From positions 620,001-684,000 of the forward strand of contig JAXDDX010000117.1 of NCBI GenBank assembly GCA_034670405.1: a stretch of DNA of 64,000 nt, in the 5' to 3' direction. The stretch's first letter is position 1; every line of letters begins with the position of its first letter. This document shows positions 45,881 to 58,553 of this stretch, in pieces. The DNA comes from Hoplostethus atlanticus. Taxonomy: Eukaryota > Chordata > Actinopteri > Trachichthyiformes > Trachichthyidae. The position numbers and the translations under genes are program-made. Under the pieces are notes generated by a model. The model did not search any database and was not told the DNA's origin. It saw nothing but the letters and a program-made list of their open reading frames with translations.

Positions 45881-46264
45881 TCACTTAACTAAGAATTTAC
45901 ATTCATTATTAGGGATGAATACCAACACCTTTTCCCTGGGTAGAAGCTCTCGTACCTGTGCTCCTCTGTCATAGACCTGCACCATGCATTTATGCATCTG
46001 GTCCATGTGTTCAACAACTGACCGGTGTGCCGATGGTTGCTGTTCCCACATTTCATTGGCCAGGTCAAGGATCGTGGTCTGTGCCTGTAGAGCAATGGTG
46101 AGCAAGGGTGAAAAGCCTGTGGAGCTCTGTGGTATTTGTTTGATTGAAAATAACACATAGGGTAACAACTGGTCCCAATTCTTCCCATCTTTTTCAGTCA
46201 TTTTTCTCAGCATGCTTTTAAGTGTGCCATTGAAACTCCGTCTGCCTGCCTCTGTCTGCTTCAC
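45881..46264 (-). pseudogene. Gmr1-like integrase C-terminal part
   Basis: A 127-codon frame with RRSFNGTLKSMLRKMTEKDG, WDQLLPYVLFSIKQIPQSST with GFSPL, and RELLPREKVLVFIPNNECKF. These are the post-catalytic integrase blocks of the gypsy group that includes Gmr1. The expected ERFNGTLK glutamate is replaced (RRSFNGT). Truncated on the N-terminal side, next to a deleted Tc1 element. Confidence 0.7.
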
Positions 46265-46324
46265 CTATAGCCTCCAGCACATCTCCTTCAACACCTCTCC
46301 TTCAACAACTGCCCTCTTGGGATT

Positions 46325-46605
46325 TTCACGTTCTACAGTAGAGTTTACAGAGAATGGTGATGATAAACAAAAAACACCCAGTGAGCAGCAGTTCTGTGGC
46401 CAAAAACAACTTGTTAATGAGAGAGGTCAGAGGAGAATGGGCAGACTTGTTCAAGCAAACAGAAAGGCCACAAATGCTCAAATAACAGCTCTTTACAACA
46501 GTGGTGTGGAGAAGGGCACCTTGTTGAATCCACACCACAAAGAATTCAGGCTGTTCTGTACCCGGTACTAGATAGGTGTATCTAATAAAGTGGCCGGTGA
46601 GTGTG
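46325..46605 (+). mobile_element. Internally deleted Tc1-type transposon
   Basis: The frame encodes the start of a Tc1-like transposase (FTENGDDKQKTPSEQQFCGQ, QRRMGRLVQANRKATNAQIT, ALYNSGV) fused directly to the last codons (HHKEFRLFCTRY-stop at 46569-46571). The catalytic DDE section is missing. The right terminus aataaagtggccggtgagtg is typical of the family. The left terminus was not found. Confidence 0.65.
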
Positions 46606-49090
46606 CGTTCACTATATGTTGAACAGTCACATCTCTGACAACAAAATGAATAGCATAGTTAATGAATAGCACATACTACTACAAACACATGCATGCAGTT
46701 TGGGGAATAGAATACATAAATTTCATTTTAATTTTCGAAAGGGACTGGCTGGATAGGGGTAATTTATCATTTGGATAGCCAGCGCTTGTGGAAAACAGTG
46801 TTTGTTATGAGAGGAAACCTCTGTGAGGGGATTTCATTTTAGCCAATTAAAAAACAGCTTTGAGGTAAGTAAAATTAGGTTGGTGTTTGATTGGCTTGAA
46901 CAAAACCAAAGACAATTACTTGTAGGCACACCAGGGTGCCAAAATTTAATTCCAGGTCACAAAATGAGGTGAGAGAACTACAATCTGTATCTAACTGTAG
47001 AATAGAATCTATATGTATCTGTATATATCTGTATATACAGATATATATACACAAACACACAGTTTTTTATTGAAGGTGATATTGCTCTGCTTCATAATCA
47101 CCGTTGCATACATGTAGTCTGCTTTCCACACACTGGGATAGGCATGCACATACACAGTCACACACACACACACTCCCACACAGCTGTCATCTGATCTTTA
47201 GGCGAGTGATTAAGGAGATGGATGGTCTACTTTAGGATGCACACGCAGACACACACATACACGCACACACACACACAGGCACTTTAGCATGACTGTGATT
47301 AGGAAATAGTGTGTGGAGTGAACTTGAACATTGTAAGGTGATGCGACGGTGAAGCAGCAGACTGGAAAGACAGGATTCTAACTAGGCAGATGACAGAATA
47401 TGTTGATATATAAATGCCGGTATTCTGAACATAGTTTTTGGGGGCAATAACAGTAGTTGATATAGTTGTGGGGACAACAGTTGCTTAATGGCTGTAATAG
47501 AAATAATGTGTTCTATAGAAAATTATGCTGTAGTCATACTTTGTTGGTGTGCAGTAGGCGGCAAACACAAATGTTCATTGTTTTCAGTAGGAGAATGATG
47601 GTAAACACTGGTGGGAAGTTGTATTAAAAGCCAGATGTTGAAAAGGCTAATGAAATGGATGAGTGTACATTTGCCATTGTAGCTGACATTCCATGATGCC
47701 GAGCAGTTTAGCTTCATATCAGGCCACAGTGTGAAGGCTGCATTGCTATTGTGCAAGGCAGCTGTCAAACCAAAAGCATGACCAACACTGAAAGAATTGA
47801 CTTGTATCAGTGCTAACTATTGATACAATAGTAATATAAAAGCAGCCAAATATATAGTAAGCAGAAATAGGTCATTGTGTGCACATTTTATTCATGAAAT
47901 TTGCGTTTGCGGTGGCATTCCCAACACCTTCTCAGAGTCAGAATCGAATTTGCAGAGGCAAATTAATCCTAATTTACCCCAATTTAAATTAAATTGATTT
48001 TGATACTTGATTATTTCTGCTTACCGAATCATCATAGCATGGCTCTTTCTGTCATCTGCCCCTCTCATCCAGCCTCTTTCTCTCCCTCTTTCTCCTCTTT
48101 TTCATCATCATCTCTCTCTCACTCTCTCTTTTTCTCTCTCTCTTTGTTGTAATAGGAGTGGGCTAACAACAAACAATGAGTGTGATATATAAAAATTGGA
48201 TATTGATTTTTAATTTTGAATATTGGACTGGAAACTCTCCCTCTCCCTCTCTGGTGAATAATAACCCAGATAGGAATTTGATGCAGTTTGGGATAAAATG
48301 CATTTATACCGGAACATACTCTTAATCTTATCATAATCTGTACACATAATTTTAAGTACACAGTGTACCAACTCAACAAATTCCTAGTATCTGTAGATAG
48401 TGTCTGTAGTGTCTATTAAACTTGATAAAAGCAGCAATATAAGTCTGGGGCACTGGTATGGGGCTAGGGTCCTTAGGAAGTCTTAAAATACATTTAAATC
48501 TAAATTTAAAGTATTAAGATCTAGTCACTAGAGGCCTTTTTTTCACCATGCAATGACATAATTCTTTGTGCTGCATGTCCACTCTTAGGTTAATACAGAT
48601 CAGGGTTATTCGTACAATGTGCATCCTCTTTCCTTTACTAAACACAGTTAGACTTAATGTCCCTTAACAATTAATTCCCTGCTGTCATTTTTCTTATACT
48701 GTCCAGATAGTTTTGCAACATTCATTAGCTATGTTCAATCAGAAATAGGCTGGTTTTGCCAGCTTGTTTCTTTATTTTGTGTTTTACATTAGTCTTACAT
48801 CCAATTCCAGGTAGCATTAAAAAGTCTTCTGAAACCTGAAGAGATACTGAGAGTATAGCAGAAGCAATACAGATACCGTTGCTTTCTGTATTCTTGGACA
48901 TATAGACTGACAGGAAGTGGTGAATATGTCTACATCAGGTGTCTAGTTGTGTGTCAGCAAGCCATCACTTTAGAGCTTTGCAACTTAGCTTTGCAACTAA
49001 ATTCACTCCCAGGAAGTAAAACATAATTAATGGAGGCTAGAAAAGTACCAAACATCTCAATGTCATTCCTGAACAGAAACCTGGTTTGCA
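46606..49090. other. Non-coding stretch
   Basis: Contains imperfect ca-rich blocks (about 47150-47280) and a ct-rich block (48060-48145). No gene or domain recognised. Confidence 0.35.
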
Positions 49091-49099
49091 CATATTGTT

Positions 49100-49430
49100 C
49101 AGTATCATGTTGTATTGTGATGTGTCGGGATGGGTCATGTATTGGGTTGTCATGTCACATTGTGATGTGTTGTTTTTTCTTGTGTTGTCTTGTGTCTTGT
49201 TATGTTGTGCTGTATCATGTCATGTTGTGTCGTACTGTATTGTGTTGCGTTGTGTTGTGTTGTTGTCCGGGTGTGTTGTATTGTGTTGGAATATGTCGTA
49301 CTCTCTTGTGTCTTGTTGTGTTGTGCTATGTCGTTCATGTCTTGTGTCGCGTCGTGTCATGTTGTGTTGTGTTGCGATGCGTCATGTTGTGTCGAGTTGT
49401 GGTGTTTTGTTTGTGTTTTATAATACTGGG
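49100..49430. repeat. Degenerate pentanucleotide repeat (TGTTG/TCGTG type)
   Basis: About 330 bp of tgttgtgttgtgtcgt-like sequence with a loose 5-bp period. It opens long cysteine/valine-rich frames on the plus strand (49030-49452, 49086-49661) and a Thr/Gln/His-rich frame on the minus strand. None is a gene. Confidence 0.75.
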
Positions 49431-49439
49431 CCAGTGTTG

Positions 49440-52400
49440 TTCTGTGTTCTGATTCAGAGTGACAGGACCTGGAAGGGGCTCCAGCTACCTTTCCCCCCTA
49501 CAGAAACCAGTTTAGAAGACAAACCTAATGATTGGCCAAGAGTGACATTGTTGTCCCCCATGGTGGATCAGTGTGTTTGTTTGTTTGTTTATTCGTTTGT
49601 CACACTCAATATCTCAGACACCACTGATCAAATAATAAATAATAAATTTCCCTGCATTTAGTTTCACTGCATCGCTTTTCGTCTGAATTTAGGTTAGCCA
49701 AACCTATATTACGTGGATACAGGAAAAATGTATCTAAATGCGTGTTTACCTTCCATTTTCCATTAAAAAACAGTAACAGGCTTTTTTCAGAGCCAAGCTC
49801 CACAGCCCACAGCTTGCGCTCCATCCACAACTGCAACCACATCCCCGCCTCAAGCTCCTACTGGCCTGTGGCCGCCCTGAGCCAACAGGTCAACACAGGT
49901 CATCGAGTGGCTCACTGACCCTAAGTATTCCAGCTCAGTTTCTTTTTGTACATAGTTATTGGTAACTATAAACATACGTTTTTTGGGGTTGAAACGTAAA
50001 GCTTTGTAATTAAAATGTTTTTGTACTCAAATAAATTAGGACCTTGATGCAGTGCTTTATGGTGCAATGTGGTCATTTGGTGTTGCTAACCTTAACACCA
50101 AATATTGCACAACAACTCATCCTCTTGGTCTGTTATTGCGGAGAAACACCAATATTGTCCAGACTGGAGGCCTTAGGTTCTCTGTATAAACCAGAATGGA
50201 GTCTCTGGGCTCTCTCTTACCTCAGGTATAAACCAGTATAAACCAGACTGGAGGCAGGCATAATCCAGGGTGGCAGTTTATTCCTCTATCATTTTTTTCA
50301 AGGGACGACAAGAAGCGAGAGGGCTAACCAGGATAATGAAAGCGTTTGATATTCGTGTTGTCGTGAGAGCTGGATGATGAATAAGAGCTTGACTACATGT
50401 CAGTGTTAGACCAGTAACAAGATGGCGGAGGTTCAGCGGGTGTTCTGCAGCCTGCAGCGCAGATAGACAATATTTATAGATCACACCACTGGCTTTGAAC
50501 ATGAAGTCACACAGAAGGATGAGAGAGGAGAGAAGGGGTGGAAGAAATAGACAGCCATGGACTCACACACAGCACCCACACACACACACACACTCAAACA
50601 GCATCAATGTAGATGAGTGTGAAAGATTCGAACATGGCATCTTCTTTGGATGCTAGAGGGTATTTTAATCCACACAGGACTTCAGACATATTACAAAGCA
50701 GTAAACAATGTACTAATCCATAATTGAAATGATGAGATTAAATGTTTATAAGGTGGCATCTGGTGTTTTTCTTTATTTGACAAGGACAATTGACATTAAA
50801 AATGTGCCAGAGTTAGCCACAAAGGCTAGTTTTGATTTGTAGTGCAATTGCTACCTAGAATGAAAAGCAAATATCCCTGAACATATCCCTGTATTGCCTG
50901 GAGGAGGCAATAGCAAAGCACTGGTAACAGCACAACATTAAGGCAGCAGAGTATCAGTGACAGGGCAATATTTAAGCAGATATTAAAACACATAAGGATA
51001 TATGCATGCTCATAGAACAGAGGATGATGAGCGACAACATTTACAAAGCACATTGACCTTGATTAGCGAGATACAAACAGTATATACAAACAGTTAGCAA
51101 AGCCAAGGTAACACAGAGAGCAGCCCTTAACATAGTTCTAGCATATTGAGCCAAAATCTTCTTGACTATATGTACTGGCATAGACTTCTATTCCTGTCAG
51201 GCTCTGGTTGACAAAATGCAGTTTTTCTCAGAGGAATAATGTCCCCTCTTTTAGCACCTCCAGTAATCTGACTTGTGGAAATACTCTAGGTAGGGAAGGG
51301 GACATGCCATGTAATATTTTGTAGACTAGACATATAGCAGCATATTTAATTGATTTGAAGCTCTTTCCCAGCACAGGGGCTTATGCTTCCTTAAAGTGCT
51401 ACAATAGTGGAAACTATTGAGTTTCCTGTAACATCTCGTTCAGTTATGGTACGTGAGAAGTCCATTCAATCCTATGCAAGACAATTCGACGCTTCCTTGT
51501 GGACAATGGTTCTGCTGGCAGTGGAGTTGCGGATACGTTGGATTTGTTTTTTGTTTTTTTCAGTTTTGCGTTGTCTCCAGTCGTCTTCACTCCGTTAACC
51601 GGAAGTTGTATTCTTGACTAGATTCGCCAGACATTTTTAATTTTTTTCTTTTAATCCAATTAAATATCTTTGGCAACAATGATAACTTTACATAGGTGTT
51701 AATGTGTGAATGACTGGCTATTATTATATAACCTCCCTCCAAAAGGTATTTGTCAATGTCAATGTTGTGTTGGAGATGACACATGTAGAATGTGATGTAA
51801 TTTTGGCTGTCTTTGGTCACATAGACTCATGGAAATTGTGCTATGGAAATGATACATAGATTGATTAATTTAATCTCTTAATCTCTCCCACAGTATTGTT
51901 ATTTTTATTTACATTTGTACTATTATGATTGTATTGCTATTAGATGGTGTAGTCTTATTTCTTGTTCTGTTGAGTGGGCCTTAATGGAACCAGCAGTACA
52001 GCCGTTCCTTTTTGTAGCTGTAGGTTTGCGTAGCACTCAGTATCTTTGTTAAGACATTATGTTTTAGTTGATATTATTACTGATCAAGACAAACTACAAA
52101 TCAGTGTTGCATAGCTATATCATTTCAGTCATCCTTGTAGTTAGATAACTGCTCCAACTCTACCATGAACAAAGGAAGTTACACGTTATACTAACACTGA
52201 TTTGTTATTCTCTTGCTTTTGATCATAAATTAGCTGGATCCTGGGAGACAGAGATTTAGGCTATTCATGGTGAAAACTAAGAGCAGTGGTATTAAAGTTA
52301 AGCAATTTTTTCTCACTAGATGTGCTAACTAAATCAAAACAAAGTTGACACTTTGAACACATCCCTTCCACCTTCCCTTGCCCAGGTCAAAGAAAGAAAC

Positions 52401-52715
52401 ACGTCTGTAAACTTACGGTCGCTACGTAGGACTAGGAGGCATGAAGGCAGTTTTTCTTCACTTTCACAAGTGAAAGATGTCATGAGATGAGGTAGTATTT
52501 TAATAAGCAAGGTATAACATTAGCTGGTCCTTTGTTGCCATGATTAGCTTACATATTTTTATGGTGAAGGAGTATTCAACTTGCTAACTAAGTAAGTAAG
52601 TTTGTTACAAATGCCGAGTGACCTAAATCCTTATATCACTATTAGCAGTTTGCTAGCAAGCCTGCTAGCTAGTTTTCAAGAATGTAATGTAACCAGGGCT
52701 GTTTTTTGATGCCCT
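49440..52715. other. Non-coding stretch
   Basis: No gene recognised. A ca run lies at about 50576-50593. A segment after a polypyrimidine/cag at 49780-49890 is proline-rich in one frame, but I cannot assign it. A word caagatggcgg at 50419 opens only 13 codons. Confidence 0.35.
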
Positions 52716-52716
52716 T

Positions 52717-53098
52717 ATGATGCATCAGTGTTGGCATGCTGTGCCTCCATCTGCAGCAACGCCACACGTGACATGGTGTGTGTGTGAAAATTGCAGGGAC
52801 CCGCAGTTTTGGACAGGAAGTGTTGTGGCCAGGAACCTGCCTATGCCTCAGCCGAGGACCATCGTTCTCCCTGTACTGCCTAGAGGAGGCATACCTGTGT
52901 TTCCACAGGAACTATAGGGAGGACGTCATGGTACTCGGCAGAGCAAGGGAGCCTGCGGATGACAACCAGGAATACCGGTACGCTGCCTATAGAGCCTTCA
53001 TTTATTGGCAATATGGTGCAGTGGGCCAGGGAAACAGACTTGTCATCCCCAGCTGCTGCGTGTGGAGGATCAGGGACAAGTGGCCTGATCCCCATGGG
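52717..53098 (+). pseudogene. P2X7-like C-terminal domain relic
   Basis: The first frame contains TWCVCENCRD (from about 52771). After a +1 shift the second frame gives FSLYCLEEAYLCFHRNYRED, MVLGRAREPADDN and YRYAAYRAFIYWQYGAVGQG with NRLVIPSCCVWRIRDKWPDP, ending HG-stop at 53098. This cysteine-rich order matches the cytosolic ballast-type domain of P2X7 that is also found in many stand-alone fish proteins. The frameshift and loss of the usual CC motif after CRD suggest decay. The channel part is not present. A donor-like ggtagt overlaps the stop, so an exon end is possible. Confidence 0.55.
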
Positions 53099-56000
53099 TA
53101 GTGTGCTGGTTTATATCTGGTCTGTAGCACACCTTTCCAGGTACTGTGGCATCCCTGCAACGTACACGCACACTACATGCATCATCAGGGCATCAAAACC
53201 TCAGTATGACATCATTTTTTTATTTGAATTTTACTACTTTTTATTTATTACTATTATGTATTATTAATTTGTCACTTCAGTTAATAACTGTATTTTGTTG
53301 TAATCATTTTCTTAAATTTTTTTTAAAGGACTATATCACATGAAAAATTACATTTCACTATAGTTTTCATGAGTCATGACGTAGCACATCTGACTGAGGG
53401 CCACAGGCCAGGCTGAGGGTTCAGGTTTGGAGGGTGGGCTTCGTTTCTCAGGTGATTGACTGGCAGGGAGGTGTCTGGCCAGTGGCACAGTGCTTTCAGC
53501 ATAACCCTGCACATCATCTGTCTGCCAATCCGATTGGCAGCAGTCAGGCATTTGACTGGCATACTCTAATGCTGCCAAAGACAGAGAACACTAGTATTAG
53601 TGAATTAGGCAATTCTATCATCTGTTGCTTCACTACATTTGAGCGCCCTCAATAACATACTGACATGAGTTATTTTGCTTTGCTTACATGCTTTCTTAAC
53701 AGGAGAATCTAAGTGTAAGACTTAACTGAAGGTTAGGTATTTGTGTGCATCTTTCAGCCAACGCTTGTTGAGGGTGATATCCAGAAGAGCCTTGTGAGCC
53801 ACAGAGTTTTCCCGAACAAAATCCTTGTTGCAGAAGTCCTCAGGGTGGCCATGATGGCAAGTTCCTACAGCCCAGGAGTGACTGCCACTGATGTGAAGTA
53901 CGATACCAATCCACAGTGCCTTTTAATAGTCACAATGTAAAATTGTCAGTCAGCTAATATGTGACTACATGAAAGAAAGAAATCTTTGAGCTTCAAGTGC
54001 TGCTCTAAATGAATTCCCGATCTTTGTCACACAGCAAAAATCAGCAGGAGTAAACCGAGCCTGTAGCCAGGTAGGCTACCACAAAGAACCCAACCAAACA
54101 TATAGTCAGATGGACCAAGTCTGGCTCACTCCGAAGGCACAAAGGTAGTCAGCGATGCTAGTGTTATTAGCACGTCCGCTACATAGAGAAAATAATGGAA
54201 CTGGAAAAACATGATAGCTAGAACTCCGATTTGTAGATTAGTCAAACACATGGTAATATTGTCCCATTGGAATCCTGGTCAGATACCAAGTGGGTTTCAT
54301 AAGATAAACAAATTACAATGCTAAAGTTAGCTGCTAACCACTAATAAAAATAGCAATTACTCCTCCATAGAACACCATTTGCAGTTTATCCAACAGTTAG
54401 CTACGCGAGCCCAATGTTGACTCTAGTTTTGCCTTTTTCTTTGTCTGAGAAGCCTTTGCGACAATGGCCGCTGTTTCTTTTGTTTAGCGTCCGCTGGAAT
54501 GTCGGCTTCAGCTGAGTGGTTTCCACTGTTTGTTTAATAGGTAGCCATTACTGTAGTAACCGTAGTAGCGCCAGGATGGTGTTCATTTGACAGCACTGGG
54601 AAATTACATTTTCATAGATGCTCTGCATTGTGACTCAAGAAGTAGTATTCTAAAAACAGCACTCAGTTTATCTCTCGCTCACAGACATGCACACGTATAC
54701 TTTCAACCATTTTGTAAGTACTGCATGTCAATGAACAGCCATTTGCCAAGAAAAACATGTTGAAAGTGAGTTTTGAAAGCTATAAATCTCATCACCTGGC
54801 CAAGTAATCGTTGAGTCATTGGTATTGATCAATAACCCTATCAACCCCTGCAGATATATTATGGGAATTTTGTGCTATTGTAAAAACCATTCTCCCTTTA
54901 ACCTCTGAACTTAATATTTGCCTTAGTTTTACCCTTATATTGTATATTTCCCTCAGTCGGTAAGAAAAACAGTGTTTCTATATCCTAGGTCAGTGTTATT
55001 TACACATAGAACCTAACTTTTCATTTTAATATTGAGCATTACATATATTCAAACCTGAGATACCATTTTATAGGCCTACTATCATCCATATATCCTTGTT
55101 AGCTAGGATGATAAAGGATGGTCAAATGCAGCGCCGTAAATGCAAGCAAAATCTGGCTTTACTGATTATAATACGTGAGTGTGTTAAGTGTTAAAATTTC
55201 ACACCTAAATATTTTACATGAATGGGTAGGGCAAAGAGGTAGTAGAAGTAGAAGAAGGTGATTCTGTGCCTTTAGAATTTCTCAAAATTCAGGTCAGGAG
55301 TATTTGGACTCCCAACTGCCTCACAATTTTTGCTGCATGTCTTCAGTACTCCCTGCCCCTGCCCACTGTATGCTACCAAATAAAACAGAAATTCTTTAAA
55401 AATCAGAGAATAAAAGTAAAGTAAATGATAAAGTGTTGCTTCAGTGTTTATGAAGATTAAGCCTGGGGGTTAGCTGTCCTTAGGTTAGTTAGCTGATGTA
55501 GATAGGCTACTTTCTACTGTTAGCTGCAATTTGAAACCAGTGTAAGTTGTAATGTAAGCCAATGTTAGCTTTAAGGTAAGCAGTCTCTAAAGGTGTCATT
55601 ACCTGATTGCCTCCTATGACAAAAAGAAAGTCGTTAACCTGTCTGTTTGACAGAGATGTTCAGTCAGTCTGCCCTACATGCTACTTTATTAAAGAATTAC
55701 ATGCATTAATTTATGAATGTTCTTGTTATGGCTTTTCCACTGTGTCCAGTAGTCTCCAGGCTTTTAAATGCGTGAGGAAGGGGCATTTTTACATTTTTAA
55801 TGATAGTGTACATCCTGGCAGTCCACAAAAAACTGGTGAATCAGTAGGAAGCAATAGCATAAAACCAGCCACCCCGAGGAAGGCTCTTGCTCTAAATACA
55901 TTTTAAATCAAATGAGTGTCATTTTTGTCCTGTGTCTGCTTCCCCATCTGAGTGCTACAGAGAGAATTCATCTAACATAGTGTTTGTGCTGAATCTAACA

Positions 56001-57025
56001 TCAAATGTGTGTGAGATGTTAGAGAGAGAGAGAATGCTTATGTATGCACATATGTGTGTTTGTTTGTCTTAGTAGATGAAGCTGCCAATCCCATTTTTCC
56101 TGTTGCCTATAGCATGCCAACTTTAACATCAAATGTGCGTGCGTGTGTTTGTGTCCGTGTGTGTATAAGACCCAGACAGACAGACAGGCATAGGGTCAGA
56201 CAGACAGACAGACAGTGAAGGGATTGTATTATCATCCGGACAAAGTTCTGTTCCCTGTCCTGAATCTTACATCAAGAGACAAAGAGAAAGACAGCCTTGT
56301 CTGTGTGGGTTCTCCCCTGCTGATACTGAATGTAAGTTTGTGTGCGTGTGTGTGTGAGTGTGTGTGCTAGACATCTGATCACACAGGCTTCAGGTTGTGC
56401 TGTTGAAAGTTTGATGTCCAGATTACTTATTGACGTCTTAAGGCCCAGCTTAATGAGGTAGCTGTGTGTGCGCGCGCGACAGGTGTGTGATCTCACACAT
56501 AAATGCACACAGAAACACACATGCGGCATAAACCCTTATATCAGGGTTTCCCAGATACTGATTATTTTTGGGTAAATTACCTGCTGCCCAAGTAGATTTT
56601 TGTTTTGTTTGCTGCCCTAAGCTGTTCTTTAAACCTGAAACATACCAAACCAAACCAAGATTTAATGCTGTCACCACTGCATACCACTGAAAGCATTTTA
56701 GTGAACTACAGTGACCATGATTCATTGCATTAGTCAGCCAGTTGGTGGCGCTGTGTCAGAACAGTTAAAAACATAGCCTAGATTATTATGGCATCTATAA
56801 TCAGCTTTATGTTCTAGTTACAAAAGCTAGTGTTAATTACATGGCAGTATAATAGTTAGCCAATGCTAGCCTCACTAGCATCTAGTTAATAGAGGTCAAA
56901 AGCCACATACTGACCTGCTGAATGAAATGCAGACCAGATATACACCAGTAACAAACACACAACTGAATAAAAGTTTTAAATGAACATGTGTTTCACATGC
57001 TGAAGTAAATTGCCAGCCTGTATGA
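53099..57025. other. Long non-coding stretch
   Basis: No recognised gene. The frame 53743-53940 plus follows a good acceptor (tttcag at 53752-53757) and reads LVEGDIQKSLVSHRVFPNKI, but I do not recognise it. The frame 55607-55906 is likewise unassigned. Short tg/ca runs at about 56120-56165, 56330-56370 and 56460. Confidence 0.35.
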
Positions 57026-57039
57026 AACACTGTATGTAT

Positions 57040-57064
57040 GTATGTCTCTCTCTCTCTCTTGTTT

Positions 57065-57100
<36 letters not shown>

Positions 57101-57102
57101 TC
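57040..57102. repeat. Compound (TC)n/(CA)n microsatellite
   Basis: tctctc runs interrupted by ttgttt, followed by a pure ca run. Confidence 0.85.
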
Positions 57103-57517
57103 TGGTTAGCCAGTTAGTTTGCTGAGAAACCATGCAGTAGCACCTCTGTTCAGTCTGTCCTACATTCTATATGTCTAAAAATGATGCTGATCAACAACAG
57201 CAGCCATGTATCTGTCATCCATTAACATCAGATGGATTTCCCCTGTATCTGCTGAACTCACCTTCACCTAAAAAATGCCTCCACCTACGTTTAGATGGTC
57301 AAGGAATACAATAGTGCCGAGGAAGACATTATAAACAGATCAGGCGTATTGGAAAATGGCAATGTGCTCTTAAAATTGCTGTTTCATTGTTCGCTGCATG
57401 TGGAGCAGCTTCGGTTTTTACATGTTAATAACATCCCAGCTTCCAGCCATAGTAGAGACATAGAGAGATGGCAGTACTGATGTAGGGTAAACACTTATTT
57501 AACCTGCCTGCCTGTGC

Positions 57518-57518
<1 letters not shown>

Positions 57519-57553
<35 letters not shown>
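57519..57553. repeat. (GA)n microsatellite
   Basis: About 34 bp of ga repeats, explaining the arginine/glutamate frame at 57514-57696. Confidence 0.9.
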
Positions 57554-57561
<8 letters not shown>

Positions 57562-58131
57562 CTATTACTCAGCATTAGATTGAGTGAAGAATGGGAGTTC
57601 ACAGGACCATTAGGCCTTTCTCACACACCTTATGCCAACAAACACACACACACTTTATCACTGCAGAGAGAAAATGCAGCGCTCAGGGGAAATTAATCCG
57701 CTGATGGATCATGGTGCCACTTTAACCTTGTGCTACCATTTGGCCATGCATGCACATGCACAAACGCATGCACACGCGTTGAATTCTACTGAGCAGTAAG
57801 TAAGTAAAAGTTGTATTGTGAAAAGTTAAAGGTCCCATATTATGGAAAACGGTTTATTCCTGGCGCTTATACATTTCCACAGGAAATGACTTCCCTAAGC
57901 AGCTGAGAAAATTTGAAATCTGGAAGTCAACCCGTTTTTCTGTATTTTCCTTTTTCCCAAAACGGTGCCAAAGATAGGAGAAAAACAGCCCGTTTCAGAA
58001 AATGGTTCCTTTGGACGTCATAAGGTGCAAATCCAGCCCCTCTCAGAGCATGCCCACGCCCAGTTGAACAACCAATCCCATTTACGTCGTCGCAAAATGC
58101 AGCTCACGGCAGTGCCGCAAGCCGTTGCTTA

Positions 58132-58379
58132 TGGTGCATTCCATTGTACTCGGAAATCGATAATTCCGAGTCGGTATTCCTAACTTCCAATCTAAATGTG
58201 TTCCAGTGCATCTGCTCGGGAAAACATAATCGCCCGCAGTAAACTCATGTTTGTATGGTAAGTCTCAGAATGTTACAAGCATCTAAACTCAACATCAACT
58301 ACTACAGCGCCATTAGTGAAGAGAATCGGCGCATATCACATTCGGACGCCGTTTTTTCCGAGTACACTGGAATGCACCA
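58132..58379. mobile_element. Harbinger MITE, 248 bp
   Basis: Starts tggtgcattccattgtactc, ends with the complement (24-bp inverted repeats, one mismatch). Flanked by TTA at 58129-58131 and 58380-58382. Non-coding, although an accidental frame reads through it into the L2 RT. Confidence 0.8.
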
Positions 58380-58553
58380 TTACTTTGCGACGACTGAAGC
58401 TAAAACAACATATCAGGAGATATATCAACTCTCCAGTTATTATTTTGTAGGATGCAGGCAGCAACATAGATCCCTGCACAGTCTCCCAACACGCGAAAAT
58501 GCCAGGACAGAGTGGATTAATTTTATTTTTAACGGCAACGGTTACAGTTTTTT

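Larger units (their letters stand above)
44560..46264 (-). mobile_element. Gmr1-like Ty3/gypsy fragment (integrase before reverse transcriptase)
   Basis: Minus-strand order is integrase C-terminal part (46264-45881), spacer, RT (45739 to about 45050), thumb (TFLELVGYYRSFMPCYAALA) and part of the RNase H connection (about 44860). Integrase upstream of RT is the reverse of the usual gypsy order and matches the Gmr1 group first described from cod. A possible LTR remnant with aataaa lies near 44600. Several frameshifts and deletions. Confidence 0.7.

Noticed and set aside
46212..46571. 119-codon frame as a possible host gene
   Set aside because: The first part is antisense to the gypsy integrase and the rest is the deleted Tc1 transposase.
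49030..49661. Cysteine-rich 140- and 191-codon frames resembling membrane or toxin-like peptides
   Set aside because: They translate a degenerate pentanucleotide repeat; no signal peptide plus cysteine framework independent of the repeat.
50419..50466. caagatggcgg start resembling a housekeeping gene ATG
   Set aside because: Only 13 codons before a stop and no donor in frame.
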